This document shows positions 31,501-38,895 of a stretch of DNA of 64,000 nucleotides, piece by piece (positions within the stretch are counted from its first letter, which is position 1; every line of letters starts with the position of its first letter). The notes under the pieces are model-generated. The model made no database searches and was not told the origin of the DNA. It saw only the letters and a list, made by a program, of their open reading frames with translations. Origin of the DNA: Hylemonella gracilis str. Niagara R (GTDB taxonomy: Bacteria > Pseudomonadota > Gammaproteobacteria > Burkholderiales > Burkholderiaceae_C); contig NZ_JEMG01000001.1 of NCBI RefSeq assembly GCF_000600295.1, positions 2,554,277-2,618,276 on the forward strand. Direction: 5' to 3'. The translations under genes were made by a program, and so were the position numbers.

Positions 31501-32055
31501 TTCCGCTTCCCGCTGGCGGGGGAACTACAGATGCTGGGCATGACACTGACCCTGCGCAACGCGCTCGAGCCCTGGCATGTGATGGGCGAGGAAGGCGCGG
31601 CCGGCGGCACGGTGCGTTATGTGGATTCCTCGCTGGAGCGCATCGAGGTGCGGGTGACGGGCCTGAACCCCAGCCGGCACACGGTCACCGTCAACGGTAG
31701 ACCCCTGCCCCTGCAGCCCACTGGCACGGTCGGGGAATATGTCGCGGGCGTGCGCTACAAGGCCTGGAACCCGCCGTCCAGCCTGCACCCCACGATCGGC
31801 GTGCATGCACCGCTGGTCTTCGATTTGGTGGACACCTGGATGCAGCGCAGCCTGGGCGGCTGCCAATACCATGTGGCGCATCCGGGCGGGCGCAACTACA
31901 TCACCTTCCCGATCAACGCCTACGAGGCCGAAAGCCGCCGCCTGGCACGTTTTTCACTCACGCGCCACACGCACGAGCCGCTGCCTGTGCTGCCCGCCAC
32001 CCAGGCCTTGCCAGGCAGCCGGGAATTCCCCTGCACCCTCGATTTGCGAAATTGA
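28567..32055 (+). CDS. Transglutaminase-like/DUF2126 amidoligase fusion protein
   Basis: A 1162-residue two-part protein. Residues 1-85 are the bacterial transglutaminase N-terminal beta domain, and about 150-260 the transglutaminase core with Cys180 (GSCRDSGW), His229 (DLHAWCEVY) and Asp245 (GLDPTSG). From about 330 to the end lies DUF2126, a putative glutamine-synthetase-like amidoligase domain (TMGGEPTFV, RWAL.IFWRADG, GTGGGNHFVLGG, TGNTHRSEFCIDK). A Gly/Ala-rich loop occurs near 595-620. It is cytosolic by lack of a signal peptide. Families known to accompany it (ATP-grasp, alpha-E) are divergently encoded next door. Substrate unknown. Confidence 0.92.
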   Translation: MSIHAALQHITHYKYDRPVQLGPQTVRLRPAPHCRSKIVSYSLRVEPTQHFINWQQDPFANYQARLVFPEKTTEFTVAIDLVVEMAVYNPFDFFLEPEAEHFPFSYSPALREELAPYLVAAPLTPLLRQYLDGIDRERRRTVDFLVALNQKLQTDIQYLIRLEPGVQTPEETLRKASGSCRDSGWLLVNLLRHCGLAARFVSGYLIQLTPDVKAIDGPSGTTVDFTDLHAWCEVYLPGAGWIGLDPTSGLMAGEGHIPLACTPQPSSAAPIEGLFSVAAPQGAGDEAEVEFSHHMQVTRIHESARVTKPYTDAQWDAIMALGEQVEVQLQASDVRLTMGGEPTFVATSDRDAPEWNTDALGPTKRGYATELVHKLRTEYGQGGFLHFGQGKWYPGEQLPRWALSIFWRADGEPIWQDPSLFADERVPAHYGSEDARVFTHTLAGKLGLNTRYIQPGYEDTWYYLWRERRLPVNVDPFDARLEDELERQRLRRVFSQKLDAVVGYALPLQTGAGPTLAGSRWSTGPWFFRDERMYLVPGDSAMGYRLPLDSLPWVGEGDYPWVIQQDPYDPRPPLPHSADIRAQYTARRLGGNGGGPGAMNGDTLPAGAGGMGAGPANPTATAAAALRQPQRFESAHWITRTALCVEARDPMRANGPKTEREQGGKSGLLYVFMPPLARLEDYLDLLSAVEATAAELGVKIVLEGYPPPRDARLKMLQVTPDPGVIEVNIHPSHNWAELVQRTEFLYQAAFETHLCAEKFMTDGRHTGTGGGNHFVLGGATPADSPFLRRPELLASLLLYWHNHPSLSYLFSGLFIGPTSQAPRVDEARNDQLYELEIALREIQSNRQKYGQDMPPWLLDRTLRNILIDVTGNTHRSEFCIDKMYSPDGPTGRLGLLELRAFEMPPHARMSIAQQLLLRALVARFWNQPYQALATRWGTELHDRFLLPTFVRMDFADVLQEMRQAGYAFDDSWFTPHFEFRFPLAGELQMLGMTLTLRNALEPWHVMGEEGAAGGTVRYVDSSLERIEVRVTGLNPSRHTVTVNGRPLPLQPTGTVGEYVAGVRYKAWNPPSSLHPTIGVHAPLVFDLVDTWMQRSLGGCQYHVAHPGGRNYITFPINAYEAESRRLARFSLTRHTHEPLPVLPATQALPGSREFPCTLDLRN

Positions 32056-32141
32056 CCGGCGTGGCGCCAGCCGCGGCCTGCCACCCCGCCCTCCCGGACC
32101 GGCCAGGACCCTGGGACAGCGCGGCATCCGCGCAGCGGTCG

Positions 32142-32154
32142 GGCTATAATCGCA
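32142..32154 (+). promoter_or_regulatory. Promoter core of rpsT
   Basis: The 13-mer GGGCTATAATCGC holds a perfect TATAAT (32145-32150), followed by a GC-rich discriminator. The start of RNA would be near 32157, 39 bases before the ATG. No good -35 is seen. The same 13-mer occurs before rpsF. Confidence 0.6.
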
Positions 32155-32195
32155 GGCTCTGCTGACATCATCCACAGACACAAAGGAAACTTCAC

Positions 32196-32498
32196 ATGGC
32201 CTCTGGAAAGCCGAAGAAAAAGAACCCGCGCCTGGCGTCGGGCCGCAAACGCGCACGTCAGGACGTCAAGCTCAACGCCGCCAACACGTCCCTGCGCTCC
32301 AAATACCGTACCGCCGTGAAGAACGTCGAAAAAGCCGTTCTGACCGGTGACAAGGCCAAGGCCACCGAGCTGTTTGCCAAGATGCAAGCCGTGGTGGACT
32401 CCGTGGCCGACAAGCAGATCTTCCACAAGAACAAGGCCGCTCGCGACAAGAGCCGCCTGTCCGCCAAGGTCAAGGCACTCGGCGCTGCCGCTGCCTGA
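32196..32498 (+). CDS. rpsT: 30S ribosomal protein S20
   Basis: A 100-residue, lysine-rich helical protein of the small subunit that binds 16S rRNA. The S20 pattern is clear ([60 protein letters not shown]). SD AAAGGAAA precedes the ATG. It is transcribed alone, from a TATAAT promoter core to a GAAA-loop terminator, as usual. Confidence 0.97.
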   Translation: MASGKPKKKNPRLASGRKRARQDVKLNAANTSLRSKYRTAVKNVEKAVLTGDKAKATELFAKMQAVVDSVADKQIFHKNKAARDKSRLSAKVKALGAAAA

Positions 32499-32586
32499 AC
32501 CCCGCCGCCTGGTGCTGCGTCATCAGGCAAGCCCGGAGCGGTAACCACTGCTCCGCCGTTTGAAACGGGTGCGCTGTCAACAGAGC

Positions 32587-32620
32587 AAAACGCCGCTGGG
32601 AAACCAGCGGCGTTTTTGTT
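32587..32620 (+). terminator. Terminator of rpsT
   Basis: A 13-bp perfect stem (32587-32599 with 32604-32616) closed by a GAAA tetraloop, then a T-rich tail. Confidence 0.93.
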
Positions 32621-32679
32621 TGGCGACTCGGAAACGGCTTTGTTCTAGCCGGTAGGACTGCACGGGCCTTTCGCCCCGA

Positions 32680-33000
32680 TCAGCTCTCGACAGGGCGGCC
32701 CTGGGCATCGAGTTCGATCACCTGCAGATCGTTGTCCTTGGCGAAATTGAGGCAGAAGTCCCAGGCCTTGGGTTCGACCTCGCGCAACTCGCGATTGACG
32801 ATCACGCACTTCACCCCGGTGGCCGTGGTGCTGGGCACACACCAGGGTGAATAGCCCCAACCACCCCCACGGGTGGCGGTGCCGGGACAGAACTGGCTCA
32901 TCACCCCCGCCAAGCGCTCGGCCCAGTCACTGGGACGAAAAGTCTTGCCTGAGCGGGTCAGCCCGAGGATGTGGACTTCTTTGACGGTGGTGGAAACCAT
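32680..33000 (-). CDS. DUF3579 family protein
   Basis: A 106-residue protein matching the DUF3579 family found in betaproteobacteria: EVHILGLTRSGKTFRPSDWAERLAGVMS, then SPWCVPS and CVIVNRELREVEPKAWDFCLNFAKDNDL. The function is unknown. It is divergent from argD over a 150-base region with a perfect palindrome (33016-33027) near its start, and convergent with rpsT. Confidence 0.88.
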   Translation of the reverse strand: MVSTTVKEVHILGLTRSGKTFRPSDWAERLAGVMSQFCPGTATRGGGWGYSPWCVPSTTATGVKCVIVNRELREVEPKAWDFCLNFAKDNDLQVIELDAQGRPVES

Positions 33001-33015
33001 GACGCAACTATTCTA

Positions 33016-33027
33016 TCTTATATAAGA
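33016..33027. promoter_or_regulatory. Perfect 12-bp palindrome before the DUF3579 gene
   Basis: TCTTATATAAGA is a perfect palindrome 16 bases upstream of the DUF3579 start codon. It includes a TATAAG -10-like box on the minus strand. It could be a repressor site or simply the promoter core. Confidence 0.4.
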
Positions 33028-33069
33028 CTTAGGGCAATGTGACGTCTCATCATGACACCACCCAGGCCC

Positions 33070-33132
33070 TAAAATGCCCACACGGTTTTCCAGTCGGCCC
33101 AAGCCGCCGCAAGCGCTTGGGCCGTTTTGTTT
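33070..33132 (+). promoter_or_regulatory. argD leader: -10 box followed by a terminator-like hairpin
   Basis: TAAAAT (33070-33075) would start RNA near 33082. A 10-bp GC-rich stem (33095-33104 with 33115-33124) with a 10-base loop is followed at once by TTTTGTTT, the form of an intrinsic terminator, 20 bases before the argD ATG. No upstream gene on this strand ends here (rpsT has its own terminator), so it is either an attenuator of argD or the 3' end of a short RNA. Confidence 0.55.
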
Positions 33133-33151
33133 CCCCTCAGAATCGCGCCCC

Positions 33152-34366
33152 ATGAACACCCCTGCCGCCCAACCCGCCGCACCCACATCGCCCCATGTGA
33201 TCAACACCTACGGCCGCGTGCCGATCGCGCTGTCGCACGGCCAGGGCTGCCGCGTCTGGGATGTCAATGGCAAGGAGTACCTGGACGCCCTGGCGGGCAT
33301 CGCGGTCAATACCCTGGGCCACAACCACCCGAGCCTCGTGCCGGCCCTGCAGGATCAGATCGCCAAGCTCATCCACACCTCGAACTACTACCATGTCCCG
33401 GGGCAGGAGCAACTCGCTGCGCGGCTGACCGAGCTCTCCGGCATGAACAAAGCCTTTTTCTGCAACAGCGGTCTGGAAGCGAACGAAGCGGTGCTCAAGC
33501 TGGCGCGCAAGTACGGGCACGACAAGGGCATTCATAACCCGCAGATCGTGGTCTACGAACGCGCCTTCCACGGCCGCTCCATCGCCACGCTCAGTGCCAC
33601 CGGCAACACCAAGCTGCAAAAAGGCTTCGAGCCCATGGTGCCGGGTTTCATCCGCGTGCCGCTGAACGACGTCGAGGCACTGAAGCGGGCCACAGAAGGC
33701 AATCCCGACGTGGTGGCCGTCTTCTTCGAGACCATCCAGGGCGAAGGCGGCATCAACGCCATGCGCAACGAATACCTGCGCGCCGTGCGCGCGCTGTGCA
33801 CCGAGCGGGACTGGTTGCTCTGCATCGACGAAGTGCAAAGCGGCATGGGTCGCACCGGCAAGTGGTTCGCCCATCAATGGGCAGGCATCGTGCCGGACGT
33901 GATGGCGCTGGCCAAGGGCTTGGCCTCGGGCGTGCCCATCGGCGCCATCGTGACGGGTCCCAAAGCCTCGGAGGTGCTGCAACCCGGCAACCACGGCAGC
34001 ACCTTCGGCGGCAACCCCCTGGCCATGCGCGCAGGCATCGAGACCCTGCGCATCATGGAAGAAGACGGGCTGCTGGAGAACGCCGCCAAGATGGGCGACT
34101 ACCTGATGGGCCGCCTGCGCGCCGAACTGGGCACACACCCGGACGTGAAGGAGGTGCGCGGCCAGGGGCTGATGATCGGCATGGAACTCACCAAGCCTTG
34201 TGGCGTGCTGATCGCCCGCGCCGCCGAGGCCGGCCTGCTGATCAGCGTCACGGCCGACAGTGTGATCCGCCTGCTGCCGCCGCTCATCATCACACAGGTC
34301 GAAATCGATGAATTGCTGGCGCGCCTGCTGCCCCTGGTGCTCGCCTTTCTCGCGGAACAAGCATGA
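33152..34366 (+). CDS. argD: Acetylornithine/succinyldiaminopimelate aminotransferase
   Basis: A 404-residue class III PLP aminotransferase for arginine (and lysine) biosynthesis. Visible are GIAVNTLGHNHP, the CNSGLEANEAVLK substrate loop, FHGRS, CIDEVQSGMGRTGKWFAHQW and the PLP lysine in LAKGLASGVPIGA. ATG 33152 fits homologues; the upstream in-frame residues fall inside the leader hairpin. No strong SD is present. Its stop overlaps the argF start by 4 bases, so the two are co-translated. Confidence 0.93.
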   Translation: MNTPAAQPAAPTSPHVINTYGRVPIALSHGQGCRVWDVNGKEYLDALAGIAVNTLGHNHPSLVPALQDQIAKLIHTSNYYHVPGQEQLAARLTELSGMNKAFFCNSGLEANEAVLKLARKYGHDKGIHNPQIVVYERAFHGRSIATLSATGNTKLQKGFEPMVPGFIRVPLNDVEALKRATEGNPDVVAVFFETIQGEGGINAMRNEYLRAVRALCTERDWLLCIDEVQSGMGRTGKWFAHQWAGIVPDVMALAKGLASGVPIGAIVTGPKASEVLQPGNHGSTFGGNPLAMRAGIETLRIMEEDGLLENAAKMGDYLMGRLRAELGTHPDVKEVRGQGLMIGMELTKPCGVLIARAAEAGLLISVTADSVIRLLPPLIITQVEIDELLARLLPLVLAFLAEQA

Positions 34367-35331
34367 AACCCGCCATGGCCCAACCCCTCAAGCACTACCT
34401 GCAATTCAGTGACTTCACGGCGCAGGAGTACACCTACCTCTTCGAGCGCTCGCGTTTCATCAAGGCCAAGTTCAAGGCCTTCGAGAAATACCACCCCTTC
34501 GCCGACCCCGACCGCACGCTGGCGATGATTTTCGAGAAAGCCTCCACGCGCACCCGCGTGAGCTTCGAGGCCGGCATGTACCAACTCGGCGGCAGCGTGG
34601 TCCACCTGACCACGGGTGACAGCCAGCTGGGCCGCGCCGAGCCCATCGAGGACAGCGCGCGCGTCATCAGCCGCATGGTGGACATCGTGATGATCCGGAC
34701 CTTCGGCCAGGACAAGATCGAGCGCTTCGCCGCCCATTCGCGGGTACCCGTGATCAACGGCCTGACCAACGAATACCACCCCTGCCAGATCCTCGCCGAC
34801 CTCTTCACTTACCTGGAATACCGTGGGGTCGATGCGGGCGGACGGCTGGATCCGGACCGTCTGAAAGGCAAGGTCGTGGCCTGGGTGGGTGACGGCAACA
34901 ACATGGCCAACACCTGGCTGCAAGCCGCCGACCTGCTGGGCTTCACCGTGCATGTCAGCACGCCCAGCGGCTACGAAATCGACCCAGTCATCGCCCACGT
35001 GCGGAGTGACTGCTACAAGGTCTTCAAGGACCCGCTGCAAGCCTGCGTGGGCGCCGACTTGGTCACCACCGACGTCTGGACCAGCATGGGCTACGAAGCC
35101 GAGAACGAGGCGCGCCGCAAGGCCTTCGCGGACTGGTGCGTGGACAGCCGCATGATGCAGGCAGCCAAGCCCGACGCCCTCTTCATGCACTGTCTGCCCG
35201 CCCACCGTGGCGAGGAAGTCACGGCCGAGGTCATCGATGGGCCGCAATCCGTGGTCTGGGACGAGGCCGAAAACCGGATGCACGTACAGAAGGCGCTCAT
35301 GGAATACCTGCTGCTCGGTCGCCTCGCCTGA
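34363..35331 (+). CDS. argF: Ornithine carbamoyltransferase
   Basis: The 322-residue enzyme makes citrulline from ornithine and carbamoyl phosphate. Carbamoyl-phosphate motif STRTR, the HPCQILAD loop, the ornithine SMGYE loop and the HCLPAHRGEE motif are all intact. ATGA overlap with argD indicates an argD-argF operon, continuing to the YkgJ-type gene. No ArgR box is evident in the leader. Confidence 0.96.
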   Translation: MKPAMAQPLKHYLQFSDFTAQEYTYLFERSRFIKAKFKAFEKYHPFADPDRTLAMIFEKASTRTRVSFEAGMYQLGGSVVHLTTGDSQLGRAEPIEDSARVISRMVDIVMIRTFGQDKIERFAAHSRVPVINGLTNEYHPCQILADLFTYLEYRGVDAGGRLDPDRLKGKVVAWVGDGNNMANTWLQAADLLGFTVHVSTPSGYEIDPVIAHVRSDCYKVFKDPLQACVGADLVTTDVWTSMGYEAENEARRKAFADWCVDSRMMQAAKPDALFMHCLPAHRGEEVTAEVIDGPQSVVWDEAENRMHVQKALMEYLLLGRLA

Positions 35332-35357
35332 GCAACAACGACGAACGCCACGACACC

Positions 35358-35675
35358 ATGACCGCCTGCACAAGCTGCGGTGCCTGCTGTGCCTGTTTCC
35401 GCGTGGATTTCGCGGTCTATGAGCTGGAAAGCGAAGGCGGCTCAGTGCCCGATGGGCTGACCGTCGAAGTCAACGGCAACACAGCGCGCATGCGCGGCAC
35501 CGATCACGTGCCCATCCGCTGCGCCGCCTTGACCGGCAGACTGGGTGTACAGGTCGCCTGCGGCATCTACGAATGGCGTCCCTCGCCTTGCCGCGAGTTC
35601 GAGGAAGGCAGCGAAGCCTGCCATCGTGCGCGGGCCCGGAACGGCTTGCCACCTTTGGAGGCGGACCTGGGCTGA
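35358..35675 (+). CDS. YkgJ-family cysteine cluster protein
   Basis: A 105-residue protein beginning CTSCGACCACFRVDF and ending with CGIYEWRPSPCREFEEGSEAC, the YkgJ-type pattern of about eight cysteines proposed to bind an Fe-S cluster or zinc. Its cellular role is not established. It starts 26 bases after argF on the same strand and is probably in that operon. A tRNA-Arg on the other strand follows closely. Confidence 0.85.
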   Translation: MTACTSCGACCACFRVDFAVYELESEGGSVPDGLTVEVNGNTARMRGTDHVPIRCAALTGRLGVQVACGIYEWRPSPCREFEEGSEACHRARARNGLPPLEADLG

Positions 35676-35683
35676 AAAACGGG

Positions 35684-35760
35684 TGGCCTGCCCGGAGGGA
35701 ATCGAACCCCCGACCCACAGCTTAGAAGGCTGTTGCTCTATCCAACTGAGCTACGGGCAG
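35684..35760 (-). tRNA. tRNA-Arg (anticodon TCT)
   Basis: A 77-base cloverleaf on the minus strand: acceptor CTGCCCG/CGGGCAG, encoded CCA (35684-35686), D arm GCTC..GAGC, anticodon stem ACAGC/GCTGT with loop CTTCTAA, and T loop TTCGATT. The first pair is C-G rather than G-C. Confidence 0.95.
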
Positions 35761-35817
35761 TAAAGAAGGCGCGATCATACCGGGCGATGCGCCGCACGGT
35801 ATGCAGCCTGCAGTGGC

Positions 35818-36675
35818 TCAGAGATAACTCTGAACTTCCTGCTGAGATGTCCAGTCGATGGCCTTGGCATCGAGCACCTGCTGGCTGTCGAGATGCAAAG
35901 CCGAAGCCACGCCTTGCGGAAAACTCGACAGCAGTTCGCTGAAGCTCAGGTTGGCCTCTTGCGCACGCGCGCGCCAGGCGGCCAAGTGCACCATGGCCGT
36001 GACGCAGGCGGACTGGGACGCAGCAAAATCCGCGGTCTTTGCCGGACCGTCCACGCCATTCAAAGGTTCAACATGACGCTCCAACACCTCGATGAGGACG
36101 CTGGGCAGTTTCCAGGAACGCGCGAACGCCCCGCCGACTTCCGCGTAGGAATAACCGAGGAGCCTCTTCTCCTCAGCCGCACGTCGCAGGTCAAAGACGG
36201 GCAGCACGGCATCCAGCTCGGCCATTTGCCGAGGCAAGGCGCGGTGCATGATCAATTCACCCGCCGCATGCACCAGCCCAGCCGTGAACGCCGTGGACGC
36301 GTAGGGGCTGACCATGGCTAGCTTGCGCGCAAGCTTGGCTGTGTTGAGGCTGTAGCGCCAGAACTGGGTCATGTTGACGCCGCCGACCTGGCGCAGGGCG
36401 CTGGCCACGGCGGCCGCGTGCACCATTTCTCGCAATTCGCCCAGACCCAGCAGCGGCAAGGCTTCACCTACACTGCTCACGCCGCGGCTCAGGTTGAAGC
36501 GCGAGGAATTGGCGATGGCTAGCAGGCGCGCCGTCATCACCGGGTCTTCCTTCAGGTGGGCGCTGATCCTGCGCAGATCAGGGTCGGGGCGACCCAACTC
36601 GTTCATCACCAGCGCGATCACGCGCGGGATGCTCGGAAACGCCCCGGGGTCATGAACAAGTTGCTTCAGATCCAT
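35818..36675 (-). CDS. HDOD domain signalling protein
   Basis: A 285-residue protein with an HDOD domain over about residues 10-210 (FPSIPRVIALVMNELGRPDPDLRRISAHLKEDPVMTARLLAIANSSRF, then GLGELREMVHAAA and a LLGYSYAEVGGAFARSWKLP helix). HDOD proteins lack HD-phosphohydrolase metal ligands and act in regulation of motility, cell cycle or stress. ATG 36675 (MDLKQLVHDPGAF) is chosen by homologous start; there is no SD and the frame is open further up. It lies between two tRNA genes on the same strand. Confidence 0.82.
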   Translation of the reverse strand: MDLKQLVHDPGAFPSIPRVIALVMNELGRPDPDLRRISAHLKEDPVMTARLLAIANSSRFNLSRGVSSVGEALPLLGLGELREMVHAAAVASALRQVGGVNMTQFWRYSLNTAKLARKLAMVSPYASTAFTAGLVHAAGELIMHRALPRQMAELDAVLPVFDLRRAAEEKRLLGYSYAEVGGAFARSWKLPSVLIEVLERHVEPLNGVDGPAKTADFAASQSACVTAMVHLAAWRARAQEANLSFSELLSSFPQGVASALHLDSQQVLDAKAIDWTSQQEVQSYL

Positions 36676-36856
36676 GAACGAATGGGATGGGGAAATCTCG
36701 ACGAGGATGGAACCGGACCATGGCGAACATGCCATCGTAGCGCCATGCCCGTGACCCGAGAACAGCATTACACGCTGAAACACTCGGTGCTCAGGCAGGG
36801 GGCGCGCAACTGGCGTCGAAAGGCGAGGTGCACCAGACAACCAAGCGACCAAAGAA

Positions 36857-36888
36857 AACGCCACTGATGCCTGGGCATCAGTGGCGTT
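36857..36888 (-). terminator. Terminator of tRNA-Pro
   Basis: A near-15-bp perfect inverted repeat (36857-36871 with 36874-36888) followed on the minus strand by a TTTTCTTT tract, 13 bases beyond the CCA end of tRNA-Pro. Confidence 0.88.
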
Positions 36889-36900
36889 CAGGATGAACTG

Positions 36901-36977
36901 TGGTCGGTGTGAAAGGATTCGAACCTTCGACCCCTTGCACCCCATGCAAGTGCGCTACCAGGCTGCGCCACACACCG
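36901..36977 (-). tRNA. tRNA-Pro (anticodon GGG)
   Basis: A 77-base cloverleaf on the minus strand with acceptor CGGTGTG/CACACCG, encoded CCA (36901-36903), anticodon loop TGGGGTG in a CTTGCA..TGCAAG stem region, and T loop TTCGAAT. Confidence 0.95.
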
Positions 36978-37062
36978 AAGAGGCCGCATTATAGCCTGAG
37001 ATCAGCCCCCTTCGGGCCCACGCTGGCAATCCGTTCCTACACAGGATGGACGAGCGCCATTC

Positions 37063-38169
37063 TCACGCAGCCTCGGCCTCCTTGGCGTGCGCGGCGCGCG
37101 CCTTGCGATTGCGTTCCAGCCACCCGTTGACCAGACGAACCGTCTCACACACGGACTCGGATTGCAGATTCTGCTGCTCCGCCACAAGCTTGACCAAGAG
37201 GTCGATGCGCTCAATGTCGGTCGCGCCCGCCGCCAAGGCGCGCGCGGCCGAGGATGGTTTGAGCAGCCCCGTGCCTGCAGCGGCGTACTTGTCGAAGGGC
37301 ACGAGATCTTCGGGCTGCGCGCCCAGTCGGCGGCAGAGCTGGCACACCCATTCGTAGACCTCGCGCGACTGCGCGATGTCACCGTGCACGGCCTCCCTGA
37401 TTGAACGCATGCCTTGTGCACCGATGCAGCGGTAGTTGCCGGTGAGCAGCATGGCCCATTTGGCGAGCGGGACAAAGATCGAGTCGTGCACCTTGAGCTT
37501 GACCGGCAAATCGAGGGATTCGCCACCCACCGCGAGACGCGCGTCAGCGATGTCCTGCTCCATCTGTGTCAGCATCGCGGTGTGAGCGGGGTCCTCGAAG
37601 CGCGCGACCTTGAAGTTGGTCGGCAGGCCGACCTGAAGCACGTTGGGACGCTCTTCCGGCGGACGGAAGGCCTGCGGGTCGGGGCTGCACAGGGTCATCA
37701 ATCCGGGCTCGAACTGCTCCCACACCGCCGGGTCGTGATAGCAGGCACGCAAGGCCTTGGCGTCGAGGCCGGGAATGCGCGCCAGGTAGGGCAAGGGCGG
37801 CATGTTCATGATCGACATGCAAGGAAGCTTGGCACGGGCGATGGCCTGCATCAGCTCGCGTACGCCAGGCGCGCTGTACTGCGGCTCCTGCATGGCCAGG
37901 CAGACGAGGTCGTAGTTCACCACCGACACGGCCTGAGGCGGCATGGCGTCTAACCGCCCGGCAGCGGCAGGCAGTTGGCGGGAGTCGACCTCCACCAGGC
38001 CGTCCCGCCCCTTGACCGGCATGCGCACGCGGGTGCCCTCATGGTTGATCAAGTCCGCTGTCTCCTGGCGGCAGACCAGAGTGACGCTATGCCCTGCCAT
38101 CAAGAGCTTGCTGCCGAGCAAGGAGCCGTAGGAGGCCCCCAGTATCAGCACCTTGTATTGCTTTTTCAT
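37063..38169 (-). CDS. Ketopantoate reductase-family (PanE/ApbA-like) protein
   Basis: A 368-residue protein with an N-terminal Rossmann fold (VLILGASYGSLLGSKLLMAGHSVTLVCR) as in PanE/ApbA ketopantoate reductases, a central conserved CLAMQEPQYSAPGVRELM region and a helical C-terminal domain with LKVHDSIFVPLAKWAMLLTGNYRCI. The middle 60 residues and overall length exceed true PanE (about 300), so it may act on another 2-oxo acid. ATG 38169 is used; a GTG nine bases upstream is possible. It stands alone, with a long gene-free, AT-rich region upstream. Confidence 0.7.
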   Translation of the reverse strand: MKKQYKVLILGASYGSLLGSKLLMAGHSVTLVCRQETADLINHEGTRVRMPVKGRDGLVEVDSRQLPAAAGRLDAMPPQAVSVVNYDLVCLAMQEPQYSAPGVRELMQAIARAKLPCMSIMNMPPLPYLARIPGLDAKALRACYHDPAVWEQFEPGLMTLCSPDPQAFRPPEERPNVLQVGLPTNFKVARFEDPAHTAMLTQMEQDIADARLAVGGESLDLPVKLKVHDSIFVPLAKWAMLLTGNYRCIGAQGMRSIREAVHGDIAQSREVYEWVCQLCRRLGAQPEDLVPFDKYAAAGTGLLKPSSAARALAAGATDIERIDLLVKLVAEQQNLQSESVCETVRLVNGWLERNRKARAAHAKEAEAA

Positions 38170-38895
38170 ACCGAACACTGCCTTTCTGTTTACTTGGGAA
38201 CCGGTCGCGACGCTGACAGCATTTTTCGATTTTTTGTGCACTGCAGCGTAAGCATTGGCCTCATCGTAAAACCAAGCTCTTTAAATCCATAAACAGCATG
38301 CCAATCGCCAAAAAGTACTTTCCTATTTAAAATCAATAAGATATGGATAATATTCCTTAATATGAAAAGGAATATCTCATATTCAAATGGCTTGCTTCAG
38401 CGCAGCTTTCAAACTTTTCACATAAAGAAAAGGGCAATGGGTCCCATGAAATGCCTCAGCGCATGAGGCTGACACGCGACCGTCCGTGCAAGGCTCATTA
38501 CGCCGAAGGTCCTGCGTGGGCTGCGCCGCGCCAACCACTGCAATCGTGCACTCATGAGGCGTTGAGAACACGCCTGCGGGAGCAGGGATTCACGGCGACC
38601 CCCGTCTTGGTATGCCAGCACCCAAGCATGGACAGTCACTGCGCCTGTCGTCTGACGCGACAGACCAAGGGATAAATGACGAGGTGGCGCATGTGGGATT
38701 GCTTGATACCAGCCCAAGCTCCGATGCATGTTGGTTTGCCTGCGAAAACAGCCATGGAAAAACAACATCTGCGAGGGAAAAAACACGGCTTTCGCTTGGA
38801 GACGGGTTTTTTCTCCGATAGCATCCACGTTGCCAACGCCAAAGACACATTTGAGCTCTGGCACTCACCCAACTTCTAGAAGAGGAATCTCAATC
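38170..38895. other. Gene-free, partly AT-rich interval before the histone-like gene
   Basis: About 725 bases without a convincing gene. From about 38270 to 38450 it is AT-rich and unlike the rest of the window. ATATTCCTT (38350-38358) and AAGGAATAT (38367-38375) form a perfect 9-bp inverted repeat with an 8-base loop. From 38450 to 38880 GC rises again and several overlapping ORFs of 60-150 codons occur on both strands, none with SD, family resemblance or convincing composition. It may contain the long leader or promoter of the histone-like gene, or decayed foreign DNA. Confidence 0.5.

Noticed and set aside
33137..35373. Two long antisense ORFs (407 and 424 codons) opposite argD and argF
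   Set aside because: argD and argF have complete active-site motifs; the opposite frames match nothing.
38418..38868. Overlapping ORFs of 60-150 codons on both strands before the H1/SWIB gene
   Set aside because: No SD, no recognisable domain, mutually overlapping in several frames; recorded as gene-free.
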